Made by a program: the position numbers and the translations under genes
Assembly (NCBI RefSeq): GCF_001012825.1
Contig: NZ_LCZJ02000033.1
Coordinates: forward strand, 427,795 to 466,019
Source of the DNA: Paenibacillus etheri
Lineage (GTDB): Bacteria > Bacillota > Bacilli > Paenibacillales > Paenibacillaceae
Length of the DNA: 38,225 nucleotides
Reading direction: 5' to 3'
Part shown: positions 24,473-33,353 of the stretch, one piece after another
Numbering within the stretch: the stretch's first letter is position 1
Layout: each line of letters starts with the position of its first letter
The notes under the pieces: generated by a model
Databases searched by the model: none
What the model saw: the letters and a program-made list of their open reading frames with translations, nothing else
Told to the model about the DNA's origin: nothing

Positions 24473-25450
24473 ATGGCTAATATAAAAGAAATCGCCCGTA
24501 TGGCTGGTGTTTCCGTGACAACGGTCTCGCGAGTACTTAATAATCATCCTTATGTAAGTGAAGTTAAACGAACCGCTGTCTTAAATACGATTGAAAAATT
24601 AAACTACACGCGTAATATGAATGCCGTGCATCTAATTACCGGCCGTACCCAAGCCATTGCGGTTATTATCCCTAATATCAACCTTTTTTATTTCTCTGTA
24701 ATTATTGAAGGCTTAGCCCAAGAAGCGCTGCTAGCGCAATACCGGTTAATTCTGTGCCAGACCGATTATCGTCATGAAGAAGAACTCAAAGTACTGGAGA
24801 TGCTACGCAACAAAGAAATTGACGGCGTGGTAATTGTATCTACGAGAATGAGTTCAGAAGTCATTGAAGAATATACAGCATATGGCCCGATAGTCATCTG
24901 CCAAGATAGAGGTGAACGCCGCTTCTCTTCTGTGTATATCGAGCATTATTCCGCTTTTCGCTCCGGCCTGCAATACTTGAGTGATAAGGGGTATCAACAG
25001 ATCGGTTACTGTGAAGGCAGACAGCATGGCAGTAGTAGTTCCATCCGGCAAATTGCCTTTAGTGACTTTCTAGCCGCTACAGGGCAGCCTTTTCATGAAG
25101 AATGGATGATACATGATTGTATGAATGAAGAGGATGGTGGACGTGTACTGCACGAATTGCTGAAAATGAAGAAGCGGCCTAATGCCCTGATTATAACAGG
25201 TGATCATGTGGCAGCCGGTCTAATCATCGAAGCTTGGAAGAATGGTATCCGTATTCCTGAGGATCTGGCGGTCATAGGATTCGATGATCAGCCGATCGGA
25301 CGATCTTTAGGTCTCACCACCATAGATAACCAGTTGCCCGAAATGGGCGCTACAGCTTTTCGGATCATCTATGATAAGATCCAGAATAATGATGGACATC
25401 CGGTACATCGTAAGCTTGAATATCGCATTATTGAACGTTCTACGGTATAG
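24473..25450 (+). CDS. LacI-family regulator
   Basis: 325 residues. The helix-turn-helix is MANIKEIARMAGVSVTTVSR, with the hinge near NAVHLITGRTQ and a sugar-binding domain ending in AVIGFDDQPIGRSLGLTTIDNQ. GGGAGG lies 13 nt before the ATG. It is a single-gene unit between two terminators, next to the nag operon, so it may act on distant sugar genes. The ligand is unknown. Nothing unusual in length or motifs. Confidence 0.88.
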   Translation: MANIKEIARMAGVSVTTVSRVLNNHPYVSEVKRTAVLNTIEKLNYTRNMNAVHLITGRTQAIAVIIPNINLFYFSVIIEGLAQEALLAQYRLILCQTDYRHEEELKVLEMLRNKEIDGVVIVSTRMSSEVIEEYTAYGPIVICQDRGERRFSSVYIEHYSAFRSGLQYLSDKGYQQIGYCEGRQHGSSSSIRQIAFSDFLAATGQPFHEEWMIHDCMNEEDGGRVLHELLKMKKRPNALIITGDHVAAGLIIEAWKNGIRIPEDLAVIGFDDQPIGRSLGLTTIDNQLPEMGATAFRIIYDKIQNNDGHPVHRKLEYRIIERSTV

Positions 25451-25475
25451 TACACAACTCAGGTGTTGTTCAGAA

Positions 25476-25516
25476 TCGGTCTACTCCGCAGTCTTCTGCG
25501 AGTGGGCCGTTTTTAT
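25476..25516 (+). terminator. Terminator after the LacI gene
   Basis: CGGTCTACTCCGCAG pairs imperfectly with CTGCGAGTGGGCCG and is followed by TTTTT. Confidence 0.75.
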
Positions 25517-25594
25517 TTAAATATTAAGGAGTTTAATCATTCTCGCATATTATCCTTTTTGTATTCATTTTTACCCCTTGCATCCGGATAGTTT

Positions 25595-25623
25595 TTGATT
25601 TATTCTGAGTATGAAAATAATTT
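25595..25623 (+). promoter_or_regulatory. Promoter of the rpiR-nagB-nagA operon
   Basis: TTGATT (25595-25600), a 17-nt spacer and TAATTT (25618-25623). The -10 lies inside a palindrome. Confidence 0.55.
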
Positions 25624-25625
25624 TC
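25613..25625 (+). promoter_or_regulatory. RpiR-type operator candidate
   Basis: GAAAATAATTTTC is a 13-bp perfect palindrome covering the -10. Two direct copies of TAATTTTAAAAA follow near 25639-25662. Placement suggests repression by the RpiR protein encoded just downstream. Confidence 0.5.
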
Positions 25626-25688
25626 TTTTTTTAAGAAGTAATTTTAAAAATAATTTTAAAAAGCTACATTAGAAGTCGAGGTGGATTG

Positions 25689-26567
25689 ATGTCCCCAATT
25701 TTGTATGCACTTGAGCATGAAAAGTCAAAGCTCTCTCAAATGGAGCGCAAGCTGGCGGAACGGATTCTGTCATCACCAGGTGAAATTGTTCATATGGGAA
25801 TTACAGAACTCGCGGAACAATGCGGTATTAGTCCTGCTACGATCACACGTTTCTGTAAGGTTCTGCATTTCAAGGGCTTTCCAGATTTCAAGGTGAAGCT
25901 GGCTGCTGAAATTGCTCATAGCGATGGAGCACCTCAGGATGGCGGTTCTTCTTATCAAGATATTGTTGCAGGTAACCCACTCTCCGTTATTGTGGAAGCG
26001 ATGCAAATGAATCATCTGACATCCATCCGAGATACAACTTCACTTTTGGATCTGGAACGACTACAGGCAGCCGTTAATTTATTGTGTCAAGCACGGCGAG
26101 TGGATCTGTACGGAATGGCCACGTCCTCCATAGTTGCTCAGGATTTCTACCAAAAGTTGATCCGCATTGGCGTGAATTGCACAGCTTTCGCTGATTCCCA
26201 TATGCAGATTACATCTGCCTCTTCACTATCTGAAGGCGATGTCGTATTCGCAGTATCGTATTCCGGAGAAACCCCAGAGACCATTGACGCCTTAACCTGT
26301 GCCAAAGCAAGCGGAGCAAGCACTATTGCTCTAACCTCTTACGGCAGCAGCACGTTGGCTACTCTGGCTGATATCCCACTGTTCTCCTCCTCCTTGGAAA
26401 AAGGAATGCGCCGAGGAGATATGGCCTCACGTATTGCCCAGCTACACATCATTGATATTTTGTTTACTGGAATGGTCAGCACCCGTTTTGGGGATTTTAT
26501 TCCTAGACTGGAGCAATCTTATCTGAATGTCCAACATTACCGAAACAAACGAGGAGGTCAATCTTAA
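25689..26567 (+). CDS. MurR/RpiR-family regulator of amino-sugar genes
   Basis: 292 residues. The N-terminal RpiR helix-turn-helix domain has LAEQCGISPATITRFCKVLHFKGFPDFK spread over residues about 43-70, and a C-terminal SIS phosphosugar-binding domain follows (VDLYGMATSSIVAQDF, VVFAVSYSGETPETIDAL). ATG 25689 has AGGTGG just upstream; TTG 25686 would be too close. Its stop overlaps the nagB start (TAATG). It most likely senses an amino-sugar phosphate and controls nagB and nagA; Bacillus uses a GntR protein for this instead. Confidence 0.9.
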   Translation: MSPILYALEHEKSKLSQMERKLAERILSSPGEIVHMGITELAEQCGISPATITRFCKVLHFKGFPDFKVKLAAEIAHSDGAPQDGGSSYQDIVAGNPLSVIVEAMQMNHLTSIRDTTSLLDLERLQAAVNLLCQARRVDLYGMATSSIVAQDFYQKLIRIGVNCTAFADSHMQITSASSLSEGDVVFAVSYSGETPETIDALTCAKASGASTIALTSYGSSTLATLADIPLFSSSLEKGMRRGDMASRIAQLHIIDILFTGMVSTRFGDFIPRLEQSYLNVQHYRNKRGGQS

Positions 26568-27295
26568 TGAATATTCTTAAGTTCAATAGTGATGAAGATT
26601 TTGTACAAACAGGTGCGAATCTTATCGCCAGCCTGCTTCAAAGCAATCCTAAAGCGGTGCTCGGACTAGCGACCGGAAGTTCCCCGGTTGGCGTTTATGC
26701 CAAATTGGTTGAAATGCACCAAAAGGGACTTGTAAGCTTCTCGAAAGCCACTTCCTTCAATCTTGATGAGTATATCGGATTGCCTGTCGATCACCCGCAG
26801 AGCTATCGCAGCTTCATGAACGAGCAATTATTCAATCATATTGATATTGACCCAGGACAGACACATATCCCTAACGGCAATGCAGCAGATATGGAAGCAG
26901 AATGCCTTGCTTACGACAAAATGCTGGAAGAGAACGGACCGGTTGACTTGCAGATCCTCGGGATTGGAAGTAACGGCCATATCGGGTTCAATGAACCAGA
27001 TGTCAATCTGAGCAGCAAAACCCATGTCGTTGATTTGCTTGAAGACACACGGGAAGCTAATGCCAGATTCTTCGACTCATTAGACGATGTACCACGGCAA
27101 GCGATAACCATGGGCATCGGCGGAATTCTGAAAGCACGCCAAATTCTTTTGTTAGTACGCGGTGCTGGCAAAGCTGAAGCTATCCGTAATGCCGTTGAAG
27201 GTCCGATTACTACTCAATGCCCTGCATCTCTACTACAGAGCCATCCGAATGTAATCGTCCTTGTAGATGAAGGAGCAGGAAAATGGCTGAAATAA
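26567..27295 (+). CDS. nagB: Glucosamine-6-phosphate deaminase
   Basis: 242 residues, the usual length for the Gram-positive enzyme. Motifs are the phosphate loop LGLATGSSPVGVY, SFNLDEYIGL with the catalytic Asp, GIGSNGHIGFNEP with the active-site His, and the ending TTQCPASLLQ. It converts glucosamine-6-phosphate to fructose-6-phosphate and ammonia in the cytoplasm. GAGG precedes the ATG. It overlaps the regulator gene by one base and nagA by 13, so the three are tightly coupled. Confidence 0.96.
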   Translation: MNILKFNSDEDFVQTGANLIASLLQSNPKAVLGLATGSSPVGVYAKLVEMHQKGLVSFSKATSFNLDEYIGLPVDHPQSYRSFMNEQLFNHIDIDPGQTHIPNGNAADMEAECLAYDKMLEENGPVDLQILGIGSNGHIGFNEPDVNLSSKTHVVDLLEDTREANARFFDSLDDVPRQAITMGIGGILKARQILLLVRGAGKAEAIRNAVEGPITTQCPASLLQSHPNVIVLVDEGAGKWLK

Positions 27296-28473
27296 ATAAA
27301 GAACAAGGAAAATTACTGTTTGGTAAGGTCCTGACTTCCAAAGGATTAATTGAGCATGGCGTGATTGCCGTATCGGGTGAGCAAATTCATTATGCCGGTG
27401 AGGCAACATGGCTTCCAGAGGCTTACGCGCACTGGTCAGCTGATGGTCAAGCTCCGGAAGACCTGCTCATCCCTGGATTTGTAGATGTGCATGTACATGG
27501 TGGGGCTGGCCACGACTTTATGTATAGTGATGCTGAATCTTTAAATACCATCACTAAGTTTCACAGCTCCCAGGGAACAACTACCATGCTGGCTACGACT
27601 ATGACCGCCTCTAAGCCAGCCATTGACCAAGTATTTACTGAAATAAATGCATATCGGACCACTGAGATGCCATACACACAAATCGCGGGCATGCATTTAG
27701 AAGGACCGTTCATCAGCCCGAAATGGTCCGGCGCTCAGAATCCCGAGCATATTGTTCTGGCTAATATTGAGTGGCTGGAACAATGGGAGAATGATTATCC
27801 GGGTATGATCCGGCAAGTCACATTGGCTCCGGAACGAGAAGGTGCACTAGAGGCTATCCTCTGGCTGCGCAAGCATGGGATTACCGCTGCTCTCGGTCAC
27901 ACTGATGCCTCCTTTGAAGAGGTCATTGCTGCGGCAGATGCCGGATTAAATCAAGCCGTGCATATGTTTAATGCGATGACACCACTACATCACCGCAAGC
28001 CTGGAGCTGCTGGTGCTATCCTATTCGATAAGCGCATACGTGCGGAGATTATCGCCGATGGCATACATGTTCATCCTGCAGCCATTTCTCTATTGGCTAA
28101 TCTAAAAAAAGATAATAATTTGTTATTAATTACAGATGCCATGTCTGCAACCGGACTTAATGATGGTGAATATACGATCGGTGATTTACCTGTGCTGGTT
28201 CAAGATGGTATCGCTACACTTAAAGATAACCCTGCTGCTTTGGCGGGTAGTACGCTTACGATGATCCGTGGCTTCCGTTATCTCATACAAGAAATAGGTC
28301 TCAGCTTAGAAGAGGCCTCCCGCGCTGCAAGCCTTACTCCGGCAATGTCCATTGGAATGGAGCGTTCCATCGGTACCTTAGAAGCCGGAAAACGCGCCGA
28401 TATTCTACGGCTTGACGCTGAATTGAATCTAAAAGGTGTATGGATTGGCGGTCGCCAAATTACCACTCAATAA
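27283..28473 (+). CDS. nagA: N-acetylglucosamine-6-phosphate deacetylase
   Basis: 396 residues, amidohydrolase fold. Metal and substrate motifs are GFVDVHVHGG, MHLEGPFISPKWSGAQ, ALGHTDASFEE, HMFNAMTPLHHR and LITDAMSATGL with the catalytic Asp. It removes acetate from GlcNAc-6-phosphate and feeds NagB. It starts inside the end of nagB. The GlcNAc-6-phosphate may come from the BadF-type kinase in the glycan operon 10 kb away or from an unlinked PTS. Confidence 0.96.
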   Translation: MAEINKEQGKLLFGKVLTSKGLIEHGVIAVSGEQIHYAGEATWLPEAYAHWSADGQAPEDLLIPGFVDVHVHGGAGHDFMYSDAESLNTITKFHSSQGTTTMLATTMTASKPAIDQVFTEINAYRTTEMPYTQIAGMHLEGPFISPKWSGAQNPEHIVLANIEWLEQWENDYPGMIRQVTLAPEREGALEAILWLRKHGITAALGHTDASFEEVIAAADAGLNQAVHMFNAMTPLHHRKPGAAGAILFDKRIRAEIIADGIHVHPAAISLLANLKKDNNLLLITDAMSATGLNDGEYTIGDLPVLVQDGIATLKDNPAALAGSTLTMIRGFRYLIQEIGLSLEEASRAASLTPAMSIGMERSIGTLEAGKRADILRLDAELNLKGVWIGGRQITTQ

Positions 28474-28486
28474 GATGATGGATAAC

Positions 28487-28534
28487 AAAAAAGCAACAAT
28501 TCTCGCCAGTAAGGGGAGGACTGTTGCTTTTTTT
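28487..28534 (+). terminator. Bidirectional terminator between nagA and the yhcN-like gene
   Basis: AAAAAAGCAACA (28487-28498) pairs with TGTTGCTTTTTT (28522-28533). A and T runs on both sides suit both converging transcripts. Confidence 0.85.
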
Positions 28535-28555
28535 GTTTATAAACCAAACGATTTA

Positions 28556-29641
28556 TTAATAATTACGCGTTGGGAAAATACGCTCAACCATCGTACTGAA
28601 CTCATCCACAAAACCTTTGATCGGATGACCCGCACGAGCTTCTTCTGCATAAACATTGACACGATCTACAAAGTCTGGATTTGCCGATACGTATACATCC
28701 TTAATTGTTGCATCATGTTTTTTAACTTCGGCAGCGATTTTCGCTTTAATTTCTTTAGTAACTGTATCTGTTTCTTTCATATTCAAATTGTTATTTGTGT
28801 TGTTCATATGAGTCGAATTACTTCTGTAATTCGTACCATGGTTACCATTAGTGTAGTTTGGAGTGGTACTGCGAATGCCCATTCCAGTCCCCAAACCATC
28901 TGTCATTCCTGTTCCTGTTCCTGTACCGGTTCCGGTTCCGGTTCCGTTTCTAGTTCCCATCCCCATTCCGTTACCAATACCCATTCCCATATTAACATCA
29001 TGTTTCGATCCGTTGCTGTTCAGCAGAGGACCATTATTATAAGTATGGGTTCTTGTCCCAGTCGTCCCAGTACCCGTACCAGTTCCCAGACTTCCCATGC
29101 CAAGTGTTCCATTTCTGGTTGCAGGTCCAGTGCTTGTTGTACCAGGGACTGTATTCACAGTGCCTCTTAGTGTTCCATTCGTTCCATTCGTTCCGGCCCC
29201 TGTATCATTCATTCCATCGCGTCCTATTTTCACTCTTCCTGTACCTGACATTGCCCCAGTTGGTCCATAATTGTGAGGAGCTGTAGATGATTGGGCTCGA
29301 TAGGATGTATTACCTTTGGCCCGAAGACCAGTAGTTGTATCATGTAACGTTACGGCGACATACGCATTCTTACCTGCAAGCATTACATTCGCTGTGCGAA
29401 CTTCAGGCATAGCAGCAATACGATCAGCAAGCTCCTGACTGACCTCCATCTTAGTAATATTATGCGTACCCATCGTTCCTCCGCGTACGGAGTTTACACC
29501 GATACGTCCGTCATTTACCCCCCGGACACTATTAGTTTGCACATTAGTCTTTTCTGCCGTGTTCGTCCCACACCCTGTAACACTCACCAAGCCTAGAAGT
29601 AATGCGGCTGAGACTGACATGCTGATCTTGGATCGCATCAT
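28556..29641 (-). CDS. YhcN/YlaJ-family sporulation lipoprotein with low-complexity insert
   Basis: 361 residues from ATG 29641 (GGAGG 8-9 nt upstream); ATG 29656 is also open but overlaps that site. Lipobox VTGC. The YhcN/YlaJ domain is split: the first half (VSQELADRIAAMPEVRTANV, NAYVAVTL) lies near residues 65-105 and the second (EIKAKIAAEVKKHD, NPDFVDRVNVYAEEARAGHP) near 285-350. Between them are about 180 residues rich in Gly, Thr, Asn and Met, including runs of alternating Gly-Thr and GMG blocks. Relatives sit in the forespore inner membrane and affect germination or outgrowth. The insert is unusually long. Confidence 0.88.
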   Translation of the reverse strand: MMRSKISMSVSAALLLGLVSVTGCGTNTAEKTNVQTNSVRGVNDGRIGVNSVRGGTMGTHNITKMEVSQELADRIAAMPEVRTANVMLAGKNAYVAVTLHDTTTGLRAKGNTSYRAQSSTAPHNYGPTGAMSGTGRVKIGRDGMNDTGAGTNGTNGTLRGTVNTVPGTTSTGPATRNGTLGMGSLGTGTGTGTTGTRTHTYNNGPLLNSNGSKHDVNMGMGIGNGMGMGTRNGTGTGTGTGTGTGMTDGLGTGMGIRSTTPNYTNGNHGTNYRSNSTHMNNTNNNLNMKETDTVTKEIKAKIAAEVKKHDATIKDVYVSANPDFVDRVNVYAEEARAGHPIKGFVDEFSTMVERIFPTRNY

Positions 29642-29843
29642 GAATTCATCCTCCATCTCTATTGTTGTATGTGTGCAGCGTAACAGTCGTTAGGATGACC
29701 TTCCGAAGAACAAGCTATCCTGAAAGGATTTGGAACTGTGTCTGTTTGACCGTCACCTGCCAATGCACATCGGCGTATCTTATAAACAGAAAGCCGTATT
29801 TTAACGAGTCGGTATTGCTCCGCAAAAGTCAGGGGGTGCGTGC

Positions 29844-30914
29844 ATGAAAGTTTTATTCACGTTTTATATACCGAGTGGCGGGGTGGAGACTTTAAATAAG
29901 CTGCGGTGTGAAAGTCTCCAGCGAAGTGGGATCGAATGCCATGTTTTATATCTGATGCCTGGTTCAGGAAGCCAGAACAAGGCTAACTTTCCGGTGTTCA
30001 TTTCCTCTATAGATGAGGAGATTAAAGAAGTACTTGAGACCCATAACTATGATGCCATTATTGTTACATCCGATTATTTATTGCTGAAGCGCCTGCGTGA
30101 GCTCGGTTATGGCGGTATTTTGATATACGAATCTCAAGGACTTGGAAAACGTAGTCATGCGGAAGAACTAATCAAAGACGCTATTCCTTATTTTCGCTCC
30201 TACTGTAACGCTGTCCTAATCCCACCAACGGATCATTTACTGGAGCTGTTTATTGAAATCTGTCCATGGCTGCATCGGTATGTCATTTCCAATATTGTTG
30301 ATGTTCAGTCCTTTCAGCACATCCCTGCTGAGCCTCCCGCTGATCCAGTCATCGCTTGGGTCGGGCGTCTGGAAAGCAACAAAAATTGGCGGGAATATTT
30401 GAGAATTGCCCATCAAATCCGCCTTAACAAACCAAACCTTCATTTATGGATGTTTCATGATCCTGAATTAGCCACTGATGATCAAAAGGAGCGCTTCCAA
30501 AAAGAATTACAGACCTTAGGTCTGAACGACCGTCTGAGTACCTTTACCAATATCCCAAACCATGTGATGCCTATTTATTATTCCTCTATAGCCAATTCTG
30601 GAGGGTTTCTGTTATCCACCTCGGTTACAGAGGGATTTGGATATGCCGTTGCAGAAGCCATTTGCTGCACTTGTCCTGTACTTAGCACGGATTCAGACGG
30701 CGTTAGATCTTTTATTGTGCATAACATCTCAGGTAAATTTTATCCTCTTGGTGACATCCAAACGGCTGTCCATGAAGGGCTAGAGCTAATGAACAATATG
30801 CCACTGCGAAATGCACTCCGACAGCAAGGAAGAGATTATATGGTTTCACGTTACGGTACGGAAAAATATGCGCAGTCTTTTCGTGAGATGATGAACTCCT
30901 TTGCCATCTTCTAA
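29844..30914 (+). CDS. GT4-type glycosyltransferase
   Basis: 356 residues, GT-B fold. The start is MKVLFTFYIPSGGVETLNKL, the nucleotide-sugar domain has VIAWVGRLESNKNWREYLRI, and the acidic motif is TEGFGYAVAEAI (E-x7-E). AGGGGGTG precedes the ATG. It is the only plus-strand gene of the polysaccharide locus and converges on the big minus-strand operon, sharing a terminator with it. It adds a sugar to a surface glycan or to a protein in the cytoplasm; donor and acceptor are unknown. Confidence 0.87.
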   Translation: MKVLFTFYIPSGGVETLNKLRCESLQRSGIECHVLYLMPGSGSQNKANFPVFISSIDEEIKEVLETHNYDAIIVTSDYLLLKRLRELGYGGILIYESQGLGKRSHAEELIKDAIPYFRSYCNAVLIPPTDHLLELFIEICPWLHRYVISNIVDVQSFQHIPAEPPADPVIAWVGRLESNKNWREYLRIAHQIRLNKPNLHLWMFHDPELATDDQKERFQKELQTLGLNDRLSTFTNIPNHVMPIYYSSIANSGGFLLSTSVTEGFGYAVAEAICCTCPVLSTDSDGVRSFIVHNISGKFYPLGDIQTAVHEGLELMNNMPLRNALRQQGRDYMVSRYGTEKYAQSFREMMNSFAIF

Positions 30915-30918
30915 CTGC

Positions 30919-30964
30919 AAAAGAACCTTCAAACCACTTTTTTGTGGATTTGAAGGTTCTTTTA
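30919..30964 (+). terminator. Bidirectional terminator between converging glycosyltransferase genes
   Basis: AAAAGAACCTTCAAA pairs with TTTGAAGGTTCTTTT, with an inner CCAC/GTGG stem and a T loop. It serves both strands. Confidence 0.92.
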
Positions 30965-30979
30965 TAATTTTGGGACATA

Positions 30980-32020
30980 CTAAGATGGATTTCTTGCTAC
31001 AATCTCAAATAGCACATTTTGAAATATTTGCGTACTTTTTTCCCATGTGAAATCCTGTGAAACCTGTTCACCCTTATGAGCCAATCGTTGGCGTAAAGAC
31101 GGGTCTCTGATTAAGGTTATAATGTCATCTGCAAGCCGATTCTGAAATCGGTAGGACATTAAGCAGTTATGGCCATGTTTGCAATATTCCATATTCCCAC
31201 CGGCGTAAACCGTAACGAGCGCTGCTCCACAACGCATAGCCTCAATCCCTGGCAATGAACCTGTATCATACGTACTCGAACTCACAAAAATATCGCTCTC
31301 ACTATAATGGAAACAGAGTTCTGTATCATTCGCTGGAGTCCTTATTTGGTAACGTTCATCGTTCACTAAGGTTTGCAGCGTTGCAGATTCCGCTTGTTCT
31401 CCAGGAGGAGAGATTAAATATAGTTCAACCTCTGGATGGTGGGCTTTAACCTTGTTTAATTGCTGAAGTAAATAATCCTGCTCTCGGTGAGCTGAGAATC
31501 CACCCTCTGGCTTGCGCATAATCGCGGAAACCACCAGTCTTTTTTTAGGATCACGGACTTTCATATTTTTAAAAACAGGACCTACCCCGATCGGCACGAT
31601 TCTCCCTTTAATTCCATGATTCATCTGAACAATTCCTTGTTGCCACCGTGATAGAACGAGTAGATTAGGAGCAATATTATACGATGAAAAAGAACGGCTA
31701 TTATCAGGCAAAAAAGTAGGCTCATAACAAAACGCCAATCGGATATGAACACATTTACCCTCTTCGCTTGCCCGCTGTGATACCTCGACAGTGGTATAGA
31801 AGTTAGAGATAATCACATCTCCTGCAGGAAAATCGCTTGCCGCCAGTTCTCCTTCTTTTGCATAGATCAACTTACCTTTCATCTCGTATTCAACGACACC
31901 ATCGCTGGGTAAGAGGATCGTCACTTCATGACCAATCTCTGTCAGATGATTAGTCAACTCCGCCAACATACGCTGCGCCCCGCCCCTAGTTAGAGTTAGA
32001 ACAGGAAATATTAACTTCAT
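30980..32020 (-). CDS. GT4-type glycosyltransferase, last gene of the polysaccharide operon
   Basis: 346 residues, GT-B fold. TRGGAQRMLAELTNHL at the start is the acceptor-side glycine loop, and STYDTGSLPGIEAMRCGAALV near the end is the donor-side motif with E-A-M. The ATG overlaps the stop of the preceding GT2 gene (ATGA), so the two are coupled. It transfers a sugar from an activated donor during glycan assembly; donor and linkage cannot be told. Confidence 0.87.
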   Translation of the reverse strand: MKLIFPVLTLTRGGAQRMLAELTNHLTEIGHEVTILLPSDGVVEYEMKGKLIYAKEGELAASDFPAGDVIISNFYTTVEVSQRASEEGKCVHIRLAFCYEPTFLPDNSRSFSSYNIAPNLLVLSRWQQGIVQMNHGIKGRIVPIGVGPVFKNMKVRDPKKRLVVSAIMRKPEGGFSAHREQDYLLQQLNKVKAHHPEVELYLISPPGEQAESATLQTLVNDERYQIRTPANDTELCFHYSESDIFVSSSTYDTGSLPGIEAMRCGAALVTVYAGGNMEYCKHGHNCLMSYRFQNRLADDIITLIRDPSLRQRLAHKGEQVSQDFTWEKSTQIFQNVLFEIVARNPS

Positions 32021-32739
32021 TTCCCTCTCTCCTTTTGCAGCAAGCGTGATAGAACCCGGCGATGTCTTGCTTGAACCTGCTCAATCTCCTTTTTTTGCTC
32101 CTCATTGTGAATCACAGAGCCCATCTCATTATGAACGCGGTAATCAAGCAGCGGTTCCTCTACATAAGACCATGTATAATACGGCAAAATGCGCAGCCAT
32201 TGATCATAATCTTGTGTAAACAATAATTTCTCATTAAATTTCCCTACTGTGCGGAAGATATCCATATGAAGAAGAACCGTACTTCCATTCACCGGACAGC
32301 CTAACATCATGGTCTCAATAAAATGTGCCTTGCTGTCAAAAATCATACTTATCGTCTCGGAAATCCGCTCACCCTGCTCGTTTATATAATAATAGGCTGT
32401 ATAATTAAACAAAGTATCTGTGTTCTTGAGCATTTGCATCTGGTGATTGATTTTATTCGGATGAAATAAATCGTCAGCACTTAGCCAGGCAAAATAAGTT
32501 CCGGTAGCCACTTCTATCCCTTTGTTTAACGCGGAGGCGGTTCCTCCATTGCTTTTTCGTATATAAATAATCTTATCCCTGAAGGGTTCAAGCTTCTCCA
32601 TCCAAAGAGTAGACCCATCATCTATTACAATGATCTCTATGTTCGAATAACTTTGATCTAAGACGCTTTGGATGGCAAGATCCACATATGGACAGTTATA
32701 AAAAGGAATGATCACCGATACTTTAGGTTCTTCACTCAT
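32017..32739 (-). CDS. GT2-family glycosyltransferase
   Basis: 240 residues, GT-A fold. VSVIIPFYNCPYVDLAIQSV and IEIIVIDDGST bind the nucleotide, and FAWLSADDLFHP holds the metal-binding DD. The start ATG 32739 has AAGGAGGTGAGCGC upstream; a longer frame to 32799 would overlap the methyltransferase. It is closely similar to the other GT2 of the operon (33354-34070), sharing SNGGTASALN, which points to gene duplication. There are no membrane segments. Confidence 0.9.
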   Translation of the reverse strand: MSEEPKVSVIIPFYNCPYVDLAIQSVLDQSYSNIEIIVIDDGSTLWMEKLEPFRDKIIYIRKSNGGTASALNKGIEVATGTYFAWLSADDLFHPNKINHQMQMLKNTDTLFNYTAYYYINEQGERISETISMIFDSKAHFIETMMLGCPVNGSTVLLHMDIFRTVGKFNEKLLFTQDYDQWLRILPYYTWSYVEEPLLDYRVHNEMGSVIHNEEQKKEIEQVQARHRRVLSRLLQKERGK

Positions 32740-32770
32740 GCGCTCACCTCCTTCACCTGAAGCTCGGCCC

Positions 32771-33346
32771 TTATACTGTTTTGTAAGCCAATAAGGCATC
32801 TACCGGAGCATGCCCTTCACCAAATGCCTCACGAAATGAGGGATTTTGAGCATGATGAAAGCCTTTAAGTACAATTACAGCATACCCCAGCTCCATAAAG
32901 TCCTCCGGCTCCCATCCGCTCCGGTGCTTTTGATAATGTTCTCCTTGCAAGTGATAATGGTCTATTCCCTCCTGCGGAAAAAAACCCCGAGGTGTAAACA
33001 CGACTACACGATTATAAGCAATTCTCTCTGCCATCCCGAGCAGTCTCTGTCCTTCCTTCCTTTCAAAGTGTTCGATTGAGTCGATAAAAGTGACCGCTGA
33101 GAACGTCTTAGGAAGGAATAGTTTATCCATATGACATGCATCCCCGTGCACTGGAATAATATGAGGTGATTTATATTTACGATGCAGTAGGTAAGGCCTG
33201 TGAATTTCTAGTCCAAGGACTACTGCGGCTTCATACCGTTCAAGCAGGGTACCGGTGCCGCTGCCGATATCCAGTATACTTTCACAGAACTTCAACTGCT
33301 CCAATAAGATTGGCAGAAAGTCATTCACTTCAATTTCCCGGTACAT
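32771..33346 (-). CDS. SAM-dependent methyltransferase (class I)
   Basis: 191 residues with the SAM-binding motif ILDIGSGTGTLLERY at about 24-38, the acidic loop VLGLEIHRPYL, and FSAVTFIDSIEHFER. The short size and absence of other domains match small methyltransferases placed in glycan clusters. It starts 7 bp after the upstream GT2. It probably methylates a sugar or a lipid-linked intermediate, but proteins or small molecules are possible. Confidence 0.83.
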   Translation of the reverse strand: MYREIEVNDFLPILLEQLKFCESILDIGSGTGTLLERYEAAVVLGLEIHRPYLLHRKYKSPHIIPVHGDACHMDKLFLPKTFSAVTFIDSIEHFERKEGQRLLGMAERIAYNRVVVFTPRGFFPQEGIDHYHLQGEHYQKHRSGWEPEDFMELGYAVIVLKGFHHAQNPSFREAFGEGHAPVDALLAYKTV

Positions 33347-33353
33347 AACCTTC

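Noticed and set aside
28860-29160. Repetitive DNA resembling a CRISPR-like array
   Set aside because: The repeats are short-period codons for Gly-Thr and Gly-Met inside an open frame, with no regular spacers.
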